Shown piece after piece: positions 26,143 to 36,528 of a DNA stretch of 64,000 nucleotides. The DNA comes from Microlunatus phosphovorus NM-1 (GTDB lineage: Bacteria; Actinomycetota; Actinomycetes; Propionibacteriales; Propionibacteriaceae). The position numbers were made by a program, and so were the translations under genes. Position 1 is the first letter of the stretch, and each line of letters starts with the position of its first letter. The notes under the pieces are model-generated. The model worked only from the letters and a program-made list of their open reading frames with translations, was not told the origin of the DNA and searched no databases. The stretch covers positions 1,364,001-1,428,000 of the forward strand of contig NC_015635.1 in the NCBI RefSeq assembly GCF_000270245.1. Reading direction: 5' to 3'.

Positions 26143-26538
26143 TCAGTTGTTGGCCAGGTCGAAGATGCCGAAGCCCGCCACCATGATGATCATGAAGATG
26201 ATCGTCAGCGCGATGCCGACGAGCGTCAGGATGCTCAAGACCATCCCCATGATCTTGCCGATGCTGATGCTCTGCTCGTTGGAGTAGTGCTGACCGCTGG
26301 TCGCGATCTCCTTCTGGACCTTGCTGCCCAGATACCACGCGATCGGCGCACAGATCGGGGCGAGGAACCCGGCGATGCCGAGTACCAGGATCACGTTGCC
26401 CTGTGGGTGCTCGGGCAGGTAAGCGTACGGTTGGACGTAGCCGCCGCCCTGGGGCACGGGAGGGTAGGGCTGCTGCTGGTAGCCAGGCTGAGGCCCGGGT
26501 GCGGAGTCGTAGGAGTGCGGCTGGTTGGGCTCGGTCAT
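26143..26538 (-). CDS. DUF4190-like small membrane protein
   Basis: The 131-residue protein has a Pro/Gln/Tyr-rich cytoplasmic N-terminus (GYQQQPYPPVPQGGGYVQPYA), then two hydrophobic helices (NVILVLGIAGFLAPICAPIAWYLG; MGMVLSILTLVGIALTIIFMIIMVAG) separated by a polar loop with SKVQKEIATSG. This resembles DUF4190 proteins, often found in tandem in Actinobacteria and of unknown function. The neighbour at 26561 is a longer relative in the same direction, 22 bp upstream. Confidence 0.75.
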   Translation of the reverse strand: MTEPNQPHSYDSAPGPQPGYQQQPYPPVPQGGGYVQPYAYLPEHPQGNVILVLGIAGFLAPICAPIAWYLGSKVQKEIATSGQHYSNEQSISIGKIMGMVLSILTLVGIALTIIFMIIMVAGFGIFDLANN

Positions 26539-26560
26539 GGCGGGTCTTCCTAAGAGAGTG

Positions 26561-27376
26561 TCAGGAGTCTAGATAGCCGCCGGCGGCGAGCACGATCAGG
26601 AGCACGACGAACAGTACGAAGGCGACGACGGCGATGATGCCCATCACCCAGCCGGCTGTGGCCTGGGAGCGACCGCTCCAATAGCCGGGCGAGGCGTCGA
26701 TCTCCCGACGGGCCTTTCCGCCGAGCACGATGGCGACGATGCCCAACAGCGAACCTATGCAGGTGGTCGGCAGGGCGACCAGACCGACGATCCCGAAGAT
26801 CATCGCGGTGTTAGCCTGCGGGTGGCTGGGCGGCACGGCTCCCGATGGACCGTAGGCCGGCTGTTGGTAGGGGTTGACCCCGTACGCCGGCGGCTGCCCA
26901 TAGGGTTGCTGCCCGTATGCCGATTGCTGCCCATACCCCGGTTGCTGCTCGTAGCCCGGGGGCGGTTGCTGGCCATAGCCAGGCTGACCGTACGGCGGCT
27001 GAGACGGGGCCGTTGGTTGACCGTAGGGATCACTCGCTGAGCCGTAGCTGCCTGCCGAGCCGTAACTTCCCGCAGATCCATAGCCGCTCGCAGACCCGTA
27101 GCTGCCCGCTGAGCCTTGGCCGGTCGGCGAGCCGTAGCCACCAGCCGAACCGTAGCTGCCAGCGGAGCCGTATCCCTGTGGTTGATCCTGGCTGGGATAT
27201 GTCGGCCACGATCCCTCGGCCGGACCGCTCTCGTACGGTTTGGTGTTGTCCCAGGTGTTGCCGCGGCTGGTCTCCCAGGAGGCAGAGGGACGGTAGTCGT
27301 CGCCATCTGGTGCTTGACCAGGTTGGTCCGGTACTTGGCCCTGGTCGTCGCGCTGTCCTGATCCGCTCTCGGTCAT
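26561..27376 (-). CDS. DUF4190-type membrane protein with Gly-Tyr-Ser repeats
   Basis: ATG at 27376 gives a 271-residue protein. The cytoplasmic N-terminal part is low complexity, with about ten YGSAGS/YGSASG-type repeats followed by a Gln/Pro/Gly/Tyr-rich stretch (PYGQPGYGQQ). Two helices follow (MIFGIVGLVALPTTCIGSLL; WVMGIIAVVAFVLFVVLL) with the GKARREID loop typical of DUF4190. The disordered Tyr-rich tail could mediate self-association. The frame extends upstream past 27376 without a better start. Confidence 0.78.
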   Translation of the reverse strand: MTESGSGQRDDQGQVPDQPGQAPDGDDYRPSASWETSRGNTWDNTKPYESGPAEGSWPTYPSQDQPQGYGSAGSYGSAGGYGSPTGQGSAGSYGSASGYGSAGSYGSAGSYGSASDPYGQPTAPSQPPYGQPGYGQQPPPGYEQQPGYGQQSAYGQQPYGQPPAYGVNPYQQPAYGPSGAVPPSHPQANTAMIFGIVGLVALPTTCIGSLLGIVAIVLGGKARREIDASPGYWSGRSQATAGWVMGIIAVVAFVLFVVLLIVLAAGGYLDS

Positions 27377-27464
27377 GACTCCTAGTCTCCCGGACCGGTG
27401 GGGGCGATCCTGCTGGTCGTGTCCGCTTGTCCGAGCGGTGGGATCGGGACGGCTCGGCCGAAGG

Positions 27465-28454
27465 TCACTCGACCAGGCCGAGGGCCTGCACGGCCTCCCG
27501 CTCGCCTTGCAGCTCGGCGACACTGGCGTCGATCTTGGCGCGAGAGAACTCGTTGAGCTCCAACCCCTGAACGATGTTGTAGGCGCCGCCGGCCGTGGTG
27601 CAGGGGAAGCTGGTGATGATCCCTTCCGCGATCCCGTACGAGCCGTCGGACGGCACCGCCATCGACACCCAGTCGCCCTCGGGGGTGCCCAGCACCCAGT
27701 CACGCATGTGGTCGACGGTGGCGTTCGCCGCGCTGGCCGCAGAGCTGGCGCCGCGAGCCGCGATGATTGCGGCGCCACGCTGCTGCACGGTCGGGATGAA
27801 GGTCGACTCCAGCCAGTCCTGATCGTCGATCAGTTCCGCGGCGTTCCGGCCGTTCACCTCGGAGTGGAAGACGTCCGGGTACTGCGTGGCCGAATGGTTG
27901 CCCCAGATCGTCATCTTGGTGATGTCGTTGACGGTGCTGCCGGTCTTGGCAGCCAGTTGGGCAAGGGCCCGGTTGTGGTCCAATCGGGTGAGCGCGTTGA
28001 ACCGTTCCGCGGGGATGTCGGGTGCATTGCTCTTGGCGATCAGGGCGTTGGTGTTGGCCGGATTGCCGGTGACCAGCACCTTGATGTCGTCGGCGGCATG
28101 CGCGTTCAGCGCGGCGCCCTGCGGCTTGAAGATCGCGCCGTTGGCCTCCAGCAGATCGCCCCGCTCCATGCCCTTGGTCCGTGGTCGGGCGCCGACCAGC
28201 AGCGCGATGTTGGCGCCGTCGAAGACCACATTGGGATCGTCGCCGGTCTCCACCCCTGCGAGCAATGGGAAGGCACAGTCGTCGAGCTCCATTACGACAC
28301 CTTCGAGTGCCTTCAGGGCCGGGGTGATCTCCAGCAGCCGCAGCTGCACCGGGGTGTCAGGACCCAGCAGCGATCCGCTGGCGATGCGGAACAGCAGGCT
28401 GTAGCCGATCTGACCGGCTGCTCCGGTGACGGCGACCTTGACGGGTGTGCTCAC
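27465..28454 (-). CDS. mdh: malate dehydrogenase (NAD-dependent)
   Basis: The 329-residue enzyme interconverts malate and oxaloacetate in the TCA cycle. The NAD-binding loop is GAAGQIGY (11-18), the mobile loop is [12 protein letters not shown] (about 89-100, substrate arginines), and the catalytic pair is D160 in RLDHNRAL and H187 in [11 protein letters not shown]. It belongs to the LDH-like MDH type 2 group of Actinobacteria. No regulatory palindrome like the one before icd was seen upstream. Confidence 0.96.
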   Translation of the reverse strand: MSTPVKVAVTGAAGQIGYSLLFRIASGSLLGPDTPVQLRLLEITPALKALEGVVMELDDCAFPLLAGVETGDDPNVVFDGANIALLVGARPRTKGMERGDLLEANGAIFKPQGAALNAHAADDIKVLVTGNPANTNALIAKSNAPDIPAERFNALTRLDHNRALAQLAAKTGSTVNDITKMTIWGNHSATQYPDVFHSEVNGRNAAELIDDQDWLESTFIPTVQQRGAAIIAARGASSAASAANATVDHMRDWVLGTPEGDWVSMAVPSDGSYGIAEGIITSFPCTTAGGAYNIVQGLELNEFSRAKIDASVAELQGEREAVQALGLVE

Positions 28455-28608
28455 GACTCTCCCTCAATGATGTACGGATTCGCCCTGTGGCCGGATCCGC
28501 TGACGGATCCGCCCAGTGACTGTTTCGCCGATGATCGGCTCTCGTAGTCTGACGCTAGCAAGGCCGACAACCGTTCGGCACGGTGAGGTCGGCAGGTGAG
28601 GTCAGTCA

Positions 28609-29169
28609 ATGCCTGAGCAGCACGATCCGGTAGCGGCGGTCGTCGCCGCCTTGGCTGCGGCACCGACCCCGGCGACAGGGTCCGGCACCCGTTGGGTAGG
28701 GGTCGACGGACTGGGCGGTTCCGGCAAGTCGACGCTGGCGGCCCGGATCGCTGCCGCCTTGCCGGGTGCGGTGGTCATCCACAACGACGACTTCGCTCGG
28801 CCCGGTCTGTCGGGCTGGGATCGGGACCGTTTCGTACGCCAGGTCGTCGAACCACTGCTGGCCGGCCGGCCGGGTCGCTATCAACGCTGGGACTTCGATG
28901 CCGATGCCGGTGCTGAATGGCACTCGGTCCCGGTGGGCGTGCCAGTGATCGTCGAGGGAGTGTCAGCGACCGATGTCCGCCTGCCGGTGCCCTGGGACTT
29001 CACCATCTGGATCGAGGTGCCCACCGAAGTCCGCCGAGCGCGCATCATCGGACGCGACGGGCCTGCCCGCCAGGAACGCTGGCTGACCGACTGGATTCCC
29101 AGCGAGAACGCCTACGTCGCCGATCAGCGGCCTCGGGACCGAGCCGATCTGGTCTGGTCTCCCGGCTGA
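28609..29169 (+). CDS. P-loop kinase, uridine kinase-like
   Basis: The 186-residue protein has Walker A VDGLGGSGKSTLAARI (about 36-51) and an Asp pair in VVIHNDDFARP that resembles the nucleoside-kinase DD site, followed by YQRWDFDADAGAEWHSV and VIVEGVSA. This is the uridine kinase/phosphoribulokinase-like fold, shorter than Udk; the substrate is unsure. It is divergent from mdh and ends before a strong hairpin. Confidence 0.75.
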   Translation: MPEQHDPVAAVVAALAAAPTPATGSGTRWVGVDGLGGSGKSTLAARIAAALPGAVVIHNDDFARPGLSGWDRDRFVRQVVEPLLAGRPGRYQRWDFDADAGAEWHSVPVGVPVIVEGVSATDVRLPVPWDFTIWIEVPTEVRRARIIGRDGPARQERWLTDWIPSENAYVADQRPRDRADLVWSPG

Positions 29170-29192
29170 CTGGCCCGATCCGTCGATAAGCA

Positions 29193-29228
29193 GTGCGATC
29201 TTGCCGGGAACACCCGGCAAGATCGCAC
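29193..29228 (+). terminator. perfect 16-bp hairpin after the P-loop kinase gene
   Basis: A 16-bp stem of perfect complementarity (29193-29208 with 29213-29228) is closed by an AACA loop, starting 23 bp after the kinase stop. It has no following T-tract, as is usual for stem-only actinobacterial terminators. It also insulates the icd promoter region downstream. Confidence 0.75.
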
Positions 29229-29375
29229 ACCTTGTCTGCTGGTTGGGGATTCTGGGCGAGTTGACCGGTGTGAGTCGAGTCCATGGCGACTGGGGATCCG
29301 GGATGGACCGCTTCGAGAACGCAGGGCAGACTGAGGCGAGGTCAGGGTGGGTGGCCAAGCCAGGCTTGGCTTTGA

Positions 29376-31682
<2,307 letters not shown>

Positions 31683-31955
31683 GTTGGTGAGAGCGCAGCC
31701 GAACCGGCTGCTCCCGATGTTGGTGGTCGGGCTCGTGTTGGAGACATCGGCGAGGAACGCGCTCGCCAGGTCTTCGCCGACGCCACGGACGAGTTCGATT
31801 TGAAGCAGTCAGAGGATCCGGCCGATGAAGGCGGACTCTATGGTTTTGGACGGTGGCGCGGGTTCAAGATCGAGAGCTACCTGATCCAGTCAGAGGGAGA
31901 AGAAACCTACACCCTCGGGTTCTCCTTCGAACCGCGCCTGTGTTTGCCTGCGTAG
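31683..31955 (+). pseudogene. orphan coding-like fragment downstream of icd
   Basis: Directly after the icd TGA, in the same frame, 90 codons are open up to TAG at 31953. The last half reads like protein (DEFDLKQSEDPADEGG, LYGFGRWRGFKIESYLIQS, EGEETYTLGFSF) and has lower GC than its surroundings, but no ATG, GTG or suitable start is found at its front. It may be the C-terminal remnant of a gene lost to deletion, perhaps part of a transferred segment with the adjacent vapBC. Readthrough of icd would append it, but nothing supports that. The remainder of the gap to 32055 holds nothing recognisable. Confidence 0.45.
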
Positions 31956-32055
31956 GCGAGTTCAACTGATCCGACTACGCGCGGAGCGTTCGTGCCTGGC
32001 TCGATCAATCTGGATCCGACCTATCCCTGGCTTGGCGATGGTCAGGCCGGTCGCG

Positions 32056-32478
32056 CTATGCGTCGAAGGGAAGCAGGCGGAAGCTGTCTCCGCCCCAAAG
32101 TGGTTGGATGGCTCGGAAATGACGCTGGTCCACGGTGAACAGTTCCAGCGTTCGGTAATCCTGCGCGTGTATGACGAGAGTCGCGTCGGTCAAGCCGAGT
32201 GGGAAGCCCGTGTAGATCCCAGCCACGCTCGCCGCACGGACGGCGGCGCTGTGGTCGAAGGGGATGACGGCCGTGGTGTCCAAGACGTCGGCGACCACCG
32301 TGGCGCGCGCCTGCTCGCCAAGGCGTGCGTCGACCAGATGATCCAACTCGGCCAGCACTAGAGCAGGCACCCACAGTTTCTCATCGAGTTTGCTGAGGAA
32401 CGCAGTTGTGGCCGTGTGGTGTTGGTCGGCGCGGTCGTAGCAGGCGTAGATCGCGCCCGTGTCGGCGATGATGGTCAC
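32056..32478 (-). CDS. vapC: VapC-type PIN domain toxin
   Basis: The 140-residue PIN nuclease has the four acidic metal-binding positions D6 (IADTGAI), E44 (VLAELDHL), D98 (GLTDAT) and D117 (TVDQRHF). VapC toxins cleave tRNA or rRNA when released from the antitoxin. Its ATG overlaps the antitoxin stop (ATGA), the usual antitoxin-first operon. Confidence 0.9.
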   Translation of the reverse strand: MTIIADTGAIYACYDRADQHHTATTAFLSKLDEKLWVPALVLAELDHLVDARLGEQARATVVADVLDTTAVIPFDHSAAVRAASVAGIYTGFPLGLTDATLVIHAQDYRTLELFTVDQRHFRAIQPLWGGDSFRLLPFDA

Positions 32479-32708
32479 GCGTCTCCGAACCCGGTTGCAG
32501 TAAGGATGTCGTCGACGTCGGTCGATGTGGTAGCGGTTCCGCTGTCGTAAAGCCCGAATCGCATTTGGCTGGCCGTCTTGCCGGAGCCGCGCAGCTTCTC
32601 GGCCAAGGCTTCGCGAATGATGTCGGACTCGGTGCGACCGTCGGCCTGGGCCCGCGCTTCGAGCGCGGCCTTCAGGTCATCGGGGAGGTAGATCGTTGTT
32701 CGTACCAT
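32475..32708 (-). CDS. vapB: VapB-type ribbon-helix-helix antitoxin
   Basis: The 77-residue protein has an N-terminal ribbon-helix-helix (MVRTTIYLPDDLKAALEARAQADGRTESDIIREAL) that binds DNA and a flexible C-terminal tail that would wrap the toxin. ATG at 32708 is preferred; it lies inside the perfect palindrome at 32700-32723, so the operator overlaps the start codon and repression would be direct. Confidence 0.85.
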   Translation of the reverse strand: MVRTTIYLPDDLKAALEARAQADGRTESDIIREALAEKLRGSGKTASQMRFGLYDSGTATTSTDVDDILTATGFGDA

Positions 32709-32723
32709 GTGTCCATGGTACGA
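32700..32723 (-). promoter_or_regulatory. vapBC operator palindrome overlapping the vapB start
   Basis: TCGTACCATG (32700-32709) and CATGGTACGA (32714-32723) form a perfect 10-bp inverted repeat with a TGTC spacer. The vapB ATG (32706-32708) is in the left arm. Ribbon-helix-helix antitoxins commonly autorepress through such sites. Confidence 0.7.
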
Positions 32724-32884
32724 CATACACGTATGGCGTTGGGTGGGCGGCGGTCTTGAGGAGGCTTCGTCCATGCGGGGAAAGATCGCGTATGGCGCCA
32801 CCGCGGAACTTCGTCCCTGGTGGACCGCTGGGGCGGCGGCCGGTGTCGGTGGGTGTGGCTCGAGACCGGCTACATGCTTGAGGC

Positions 32885-33802
32885 CTAATCGCGGCGGGCG
32901 AAGAGTCTGGTGACGAGGGCTCTCAGCCAGCGGTTGCCGGGTTCGTCGTGGAAGCGGGCATGCCAGTGTTGGGCGACGACGAAGCCTTCGATCGGGATCG
33001 GGCAGGGAAACAGACCCAGTCCGTTCGTGCGGGCCAAAGTTGTGCCGATGTGGCGGGGGAGAGTGGCCAGTAGGTCAGTGCTCTGAATGATGGCGCCGAG
33101 CCCGAGAATCCCGGGTAGCTCGAGCACCACGCGGCGCTCCACTCGGTGCTGAGCGAGGCCGCGATCGAGCAGCTGGGTGCCGGTTCCGGCGGTGATGATC
33201 ACATGGTCTTCAGCCCGATATCGGTGCGCGTCCAGCCTGTCGCGTACCCGTGGGTGTTGGGGATTGGCCAGACACACCCAGTCCTGGTCATATAGCTTCT
33301 CTTGCCGGATCCCGCCCGCGAGCCCGGGCAGATAGCCGATCGCCAGATCGGACTCGCCCGATTCCAGTGCTCGTTCGGTGTTGCCGTCGATGCCGACCGC
33401 GTCCAGCCGGGCCCGCGGCGCCTTGGCTCGAAGCTCCGCCAGAAGCCGTGGGAGCAGGGTGACGTGACTTGCGTCGGTCATGGAGATCCGGAACCGTCGC
33501 TGCGCGGTCGCAGGGTCGAAGGTCGCTTCCCAAGCGGTGAGCCGACGGAGTGATTCCAGCACCTCGCGACAGGGCCCGATCAGTGTCGTGGCCCGTGGGG
33601 TCGGCACCATGCCGCCGGGAGTGCGCACGAACAGCGGATCGCGGAGTTCCCGACGCAGTTGCCCCAACCAGATGCTCGCCGTCGGCTGGCTCAGGCGGAG
33701 CTGGTCGGCCGCCTTGGTCACACTCCGGGTGTCGTACAGCACGTCGAAGAGCTGCAGCAGCTTGAAGTCCACTAGCTCGGTCACTCGATCATTGTGAAGC
33801 AC
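32885..33802 (-). CDS. LysR-family transcriptional regulator
   Basis: The 305-residue regulator has the N-terminal winged helix (LLQLFDVLYDTRSVTKAADQLRLSQPTASIWLGQLRREL) and a two-lobed effector domain with ITAGTGTQLLDRG. The start is uncertain: GTG at 33802 lies inside the intergenic palindrome, and GTG at 33784 (MTELVDFKLLQLF) gives a more usual N-terminus. It is divergent from the ketopantoate reductase-like gene and is very likely its activator, sensing an intermediate of the pathway encoded at 33.9-37.9 kb. Confidence 0.9.
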   Translation of the reverse strand: MLHNDRVTELVDFKLLQLFDVLYDTRSVTKAADQLRLSQPTASIWLGQLRRELRDPLFVRTPGGMVPTPRATTLIGPCREVLESLRRLTAWEATFDPATAQRRFRISMTDASHVTLLPRLLAELRAKAPRARLDAVGIDGNTERALESGESDLAIGYLPGLAGGIRQEKLYDQDWVCLANPQHPRVRDRLDAHRYRAEDHVIITAGTGTQLLDRGLAQHRVERRVVLELPGILGLGAIIQSTDLLATLPRHIGTTLARTNGLGLFPCPIPIEGFVVAQHWHARFHDEPGNRWLRALVTRLFARRD

Positions 33803-33807
33803 AATGA
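33789..33807. promoter_or_regulatory. LysR-type palindrome in the divergent intergenic region
   Basis: TCATTGTG (33789-33796), AAG, CACAATGA (33800-33807) is a perfect 8-bp inverted repeat with the T-N11-A form of LysR-type boxes, sited between the regulator and the first catabolic gene. Confidence 0.6.
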
Positions 33808-33872
33808 AGACATTGCTGACATTGCCTCTAGCGAAGATAGACCGCTATCGTCCGGCAGATGGAGCTGCACGG

Positions 33873-34823
33873 ATGAGGGTCGCGATCGTGGGAGCGGGTG
33901 CGCTGGGTTGCGCGATCGGCGCGACCTTGACCGAGGGCGGTCTGGAGACGTGGCTGGTACGCCGGTCGACCGAGCAGGTGGCGCAGCTGCAGCAGCACGG
34001 TTTGCGGGTCGATGACGCGGCGGGCTCGCGGATCGTCGACGTCCATGCCACCACTCAACCGGCCGACGTGGGCCCCGTCGATCTGGTCATCGTCGTGGTG
34101 AAGTCCTTCCATACTGAGGCGGCCGTCCGCAGCAGCGAGCCACTGATCGGTCCGGAGACAGTCGTCGTCTCGATGCAGAACGGGCTCGGTCAAGAGGACG
34201 TGATCGCCGGCATCGTCGGCCGGGAGCGGGTGCTCGCCGGGCGGACGTACGTCGGCGGTGTCCTGGTCGGCCCAGGCCACATCCGGTCCGGAGTGGCTGG
34301 TCGGCTCAGCCACCTCGGCGAACTCGCCGAGCCAGTGACCCCGCGCGTACGCGCCCTCGCGGAGACCTTGACCGCAGCGGGACTCACCACGATCGCCTGC
34401 GACGACATGATCGCCACCTGCTGGGACAAGCTCTTGGTGAACGTGGCCACCGGCGCGCTCGCCGGCATCACCGGACTCACCTACGGCCAGTTCTACGACG
34501 AGCCGCGAATGGTCGCCACGGCGTCGGCCGCGGTGGCCGAGGCGATCGCGGTGGCGCAGGCGACGGGCGTACGGCTGTCGATGACCGACCCGGCCGCCGT
34601 GCTGCGACTGGCCGCCGAAGGATTGGGCCCGGACTTCAAGACCTCGATGCTGCAGAGCCTGGAACGCGGCACGAAGACCGAGATCGATGCGGTCAACGAC
34701 GCGGTCGTCAGGGCGGGCAGAGCGGCGAACATCCCGACGCCGGTCAACGACACGCTGGTGGCTTGTGTCACCGGCATCGAACGCGCCATGGCGGATCGAC
34801 TGGATAGGGAGGGCACACCATGA
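33873..34823 (+). CDS. 2-dehydropantoate 2-reductase (ApbA/PanE)-family oxidoreductase
   Basis: ATG at 33873 gives 316 residues beginning MRVAIVGAGALGCAIG, the NADP-binding GxGxxG fold of ketopantoate reductases. The conserved catalytic lysine lies in the region CWDKLLVNVATGALAGITG, and KTEIDAVNDAVVRAG is the family C-terminal signature with Glu/Asn. It sits in a CoA-transferase/hydratase/dehydroquinase cluster and not beside panB or panC, so it may reduce a different 2-oxo acid. The stop overlaps the next start (ATGA). The frame allows 23 more codons upstream, without support. Confidence 0.85.
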   Translation: MRVAIVGAGALGCAIGATLTEGGLETWLVRRSTEQVAQLQQHGLRVDDAAGSRIVDVHATTQPADVGPVDLVIVVVKSFHTEAAVRSSEPLIGPETVVVSMQNGLGQEDVIAGIVGRERVLAGRTYVGGVLVGPGHIRSGVAGRLSHLGELAEPVTPRVRALAETLTAAGLTTIACDDMIATCWDKLLVNVATGALAGITGLTYGQFYDEPRMVATASAAVAEAIAVAQATGVRLSMTDPAAVLRLAAEGLGPDFKTSMLQSLERGTKTEIDAVNDAVVRAGRAANIPTPVNDTLVACVTGIERAMADRLDREGTP

Positions 34824-35278
34824 CCGTGATCGAACGCTACTGGGACGACGCGTGCGTCGGCGATGAGGGGACCGGGCCGACATACACGGTCACCAAGGAA
34901 GCCATCCTCGCCTTCGCCGATCTCAGCGGTGATCACACGCCGGTGCACGTCGACGAGGAGTACGCGACTGCCAGTCACTTCGGCGGTCTCGTCGCGCACG
35001 GTCTGTTCGGGCTGGCGATCGCCGACGGACTCAAGACGCAGAGCGACTATCGCTTCCTGCCCGGCATGTCACTGGGCTGGACGTGGGACTTCGTCGCGCC
35101 GATCCTGGTCGGCGACGAGTTGCGGGTCCGGTTCCGGGTCGCGAGCATGCGGGCGAGCAACAGCCGCCCGGACTGGGGCATCGTGGTGCTCGCCACGGAG
35201 CTGATCAAGACCGACGGGACCGTGGTGCAGCGAGGCGAGCACCGGCTGATGGTGCCGCGGCGACCGGGGGAGCGCTGA
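34820..35278 (+). CDS. MaoC-like hydratase/dehydratase
   Basis: The 152-residue hot-dog fold protein carries the catalytic hydratase motif: DLSGDHTPVHVDEEYA (Asp and His of the MaoC/enoyl-CoA hydratase 2 site) and FGGLVAHGLFGLAI. It is expected to hydrate or dehydrate an acyl-CoA. It overlaps its neighbours by a few bases on both sides, so it is translated with the reductase and CoA-transferase. Together with a CaiB/BaiF protein this recalls mesaconyl-CoA or 2-methylfumaryl-CoA chemistry. Confidence 0.88.
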   Translation: MTVIERYWDDACVGDEGTGPTYTVTKEAILAFADLSGDHTPVHVDEEYATASHFGGLVAHGLFGLAIADGLKTQSDYRFLPGMSLGWTWDFVAPILVGDELRVRFRVASMRASNSRPDWGIVVLATELIKTDGTVVQRGEHRLMVPRRPGER

Positions 35279-36528
35279 TGCAGGACCGTCCGCTGACCGG
35301 CCTGCGAGTCGTCGACTACAGCCATTTCCTCGCCGGGCCGTATGTCGGCCGTTGCCTCGCCGCCCTCGGCGCCGAGGTGATCAAGGTCGAGCGGCCCGGC
35401 ACCGGCGATCCCGGCCGCCAGCACGCGACCGTGCTCGACGACCAGTCGAGCGGCTATTTCCTGCAGCTCAACATGGGCAAGCGCGGCGTCAGCGTGAACC
35501 TGAAAGACCCGCGCGGACGGGCGTTCATGGAGCGGCTGTGCGACTCGGCCGATGTCTTCGTCGAGAACTATCGACCCGGCGTGCTGGACCGGCTCGGCCT
35601 GGGCTATGCCGACCTGTCGGCTCGCAATCCGGGCTTGGTCTACTGCTCGATCTCCGCGTACGGGCACACCGGTCCCGACGCCCACCGGGCCGGGTTCGGG
35701 CTGATCGCCGAGGCGAAGAGCGGCATCATGGCGATGGTCGGCACGCCGGGCGAGCCGCCGCCGCTGCTTCGGATCGCGCTGGGCGACATGTACACCGCCT
35801 CGCATGCCGTCTCGGGCATCCTCGCCGCCCTCCTCGGCCGGGTGACCAGCGGCCGGGGCCAGCACCTCGACCTGGCCCTCTACGACACGCTGGTCTCCAT
35901 GCACGAGTATGCGGTGCAGTGCTACACGCTCGCCGGCGAGCTGCCCGCGCAGACCGGCCACGATGTACCCACCTCGACCCTCTACGGCGTCTTCCGCGCC
36001 GCCGATGCTGACGTGGTGATCGCCGCCCAGATCGATCCGGCCTGGCGGCGGTTCGCGACCTTGATCGAGCAGACCGGTGGGCCGGCCGGCTTCGCCGAGG
36101 ACGAGCGCTTCCACAACACCGACGGCCGGAACCGGCATCGCGGCGAGATCCTCGCCGTTGTCCGTCCGTGGGTAGCGGCCCGGCCGGTCGCCGACATCCT
36201 GGCTCAGTTGGATGCCATCAACATTCCCAGCGCGAAGGTGCAGCGGATCGACGACGTGCTCGCGGATCCGCAACTCCAAGCCCGCGGCATGTTCGTGGAG
36301 CAGAAACATCCCCGGTACGGCACGCTGCGGCTGCCGAATCTGCCGTTCCGATTCTCCGACTGTGAGACGGACATCGACCTGGCGGCGCCCGGCCTGGGCC
36401 AGCACAACGTGGAGGTCGCTCGCGAACTGGGATTCGGCGCGGACGAGATCGCGGCCATGCAGGCCGATGGGGTGCTCTATGCCGTACCCGAGGAGGCAGA
36501 AAGTGTTGTCGGCGGTGGCCATGACTGA
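35278..36528 (+). CDS. CaiB/BaiF family CoA-transferase
   Basis: The 416-residue type III CoA-transferase starts at ATG 35278 (MQDRPLTGLRVVDYSHFLAGPYVGRCLAALGAEVIKVERPG), the canonical family N-terminus. The active-site aspartate lies in RIALGDMYTASHAVSGILAALLGR. It swaps CoA between an acyl-CoA and a free acid, so in this cluster it would activate the substrate. ATG overlaps the MaoC stop, and its own 3' end overlaps the next gene by about 26 bp, with AGGAGG inside its last codons serving that gene. Confidence 0.9.
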   Translation: MQDRPLTGLRVVDYSHFLAGPYVGRCLAALGAEVIKVERPGTGDPGRQHATVLDDQSSGYFLQLNMGKRGVSVNLKDPRGRAFMERLCDSADVFVENYRPGVLDRLGLGYADLSARNPGLVYCSISAYGHTGPDAHRAGFGLIAEAKSGIMAMVGTPGEPPPLLRIALGDMYTASHAVSGILAALLGRVTSGRGQHLDLALYDTLVSMHEYAVQCYTLAGELPAQTGHDVPTSTLYGVFRAADADVVIAAQIDPAWRRFATLIEQTGGPAGFAEDERFHNTDGRNRHRGEILAVVRPWVAARPVADILAQLDAINIPSAKVQRIDDVLADPQLQARGMFVEQKHPRYGTLRLPNLPFRFSDCETDIDLAAPGLGQHNVEVARELGFGADEIAAMQADGVLYAVPEEAESVVGGGHD

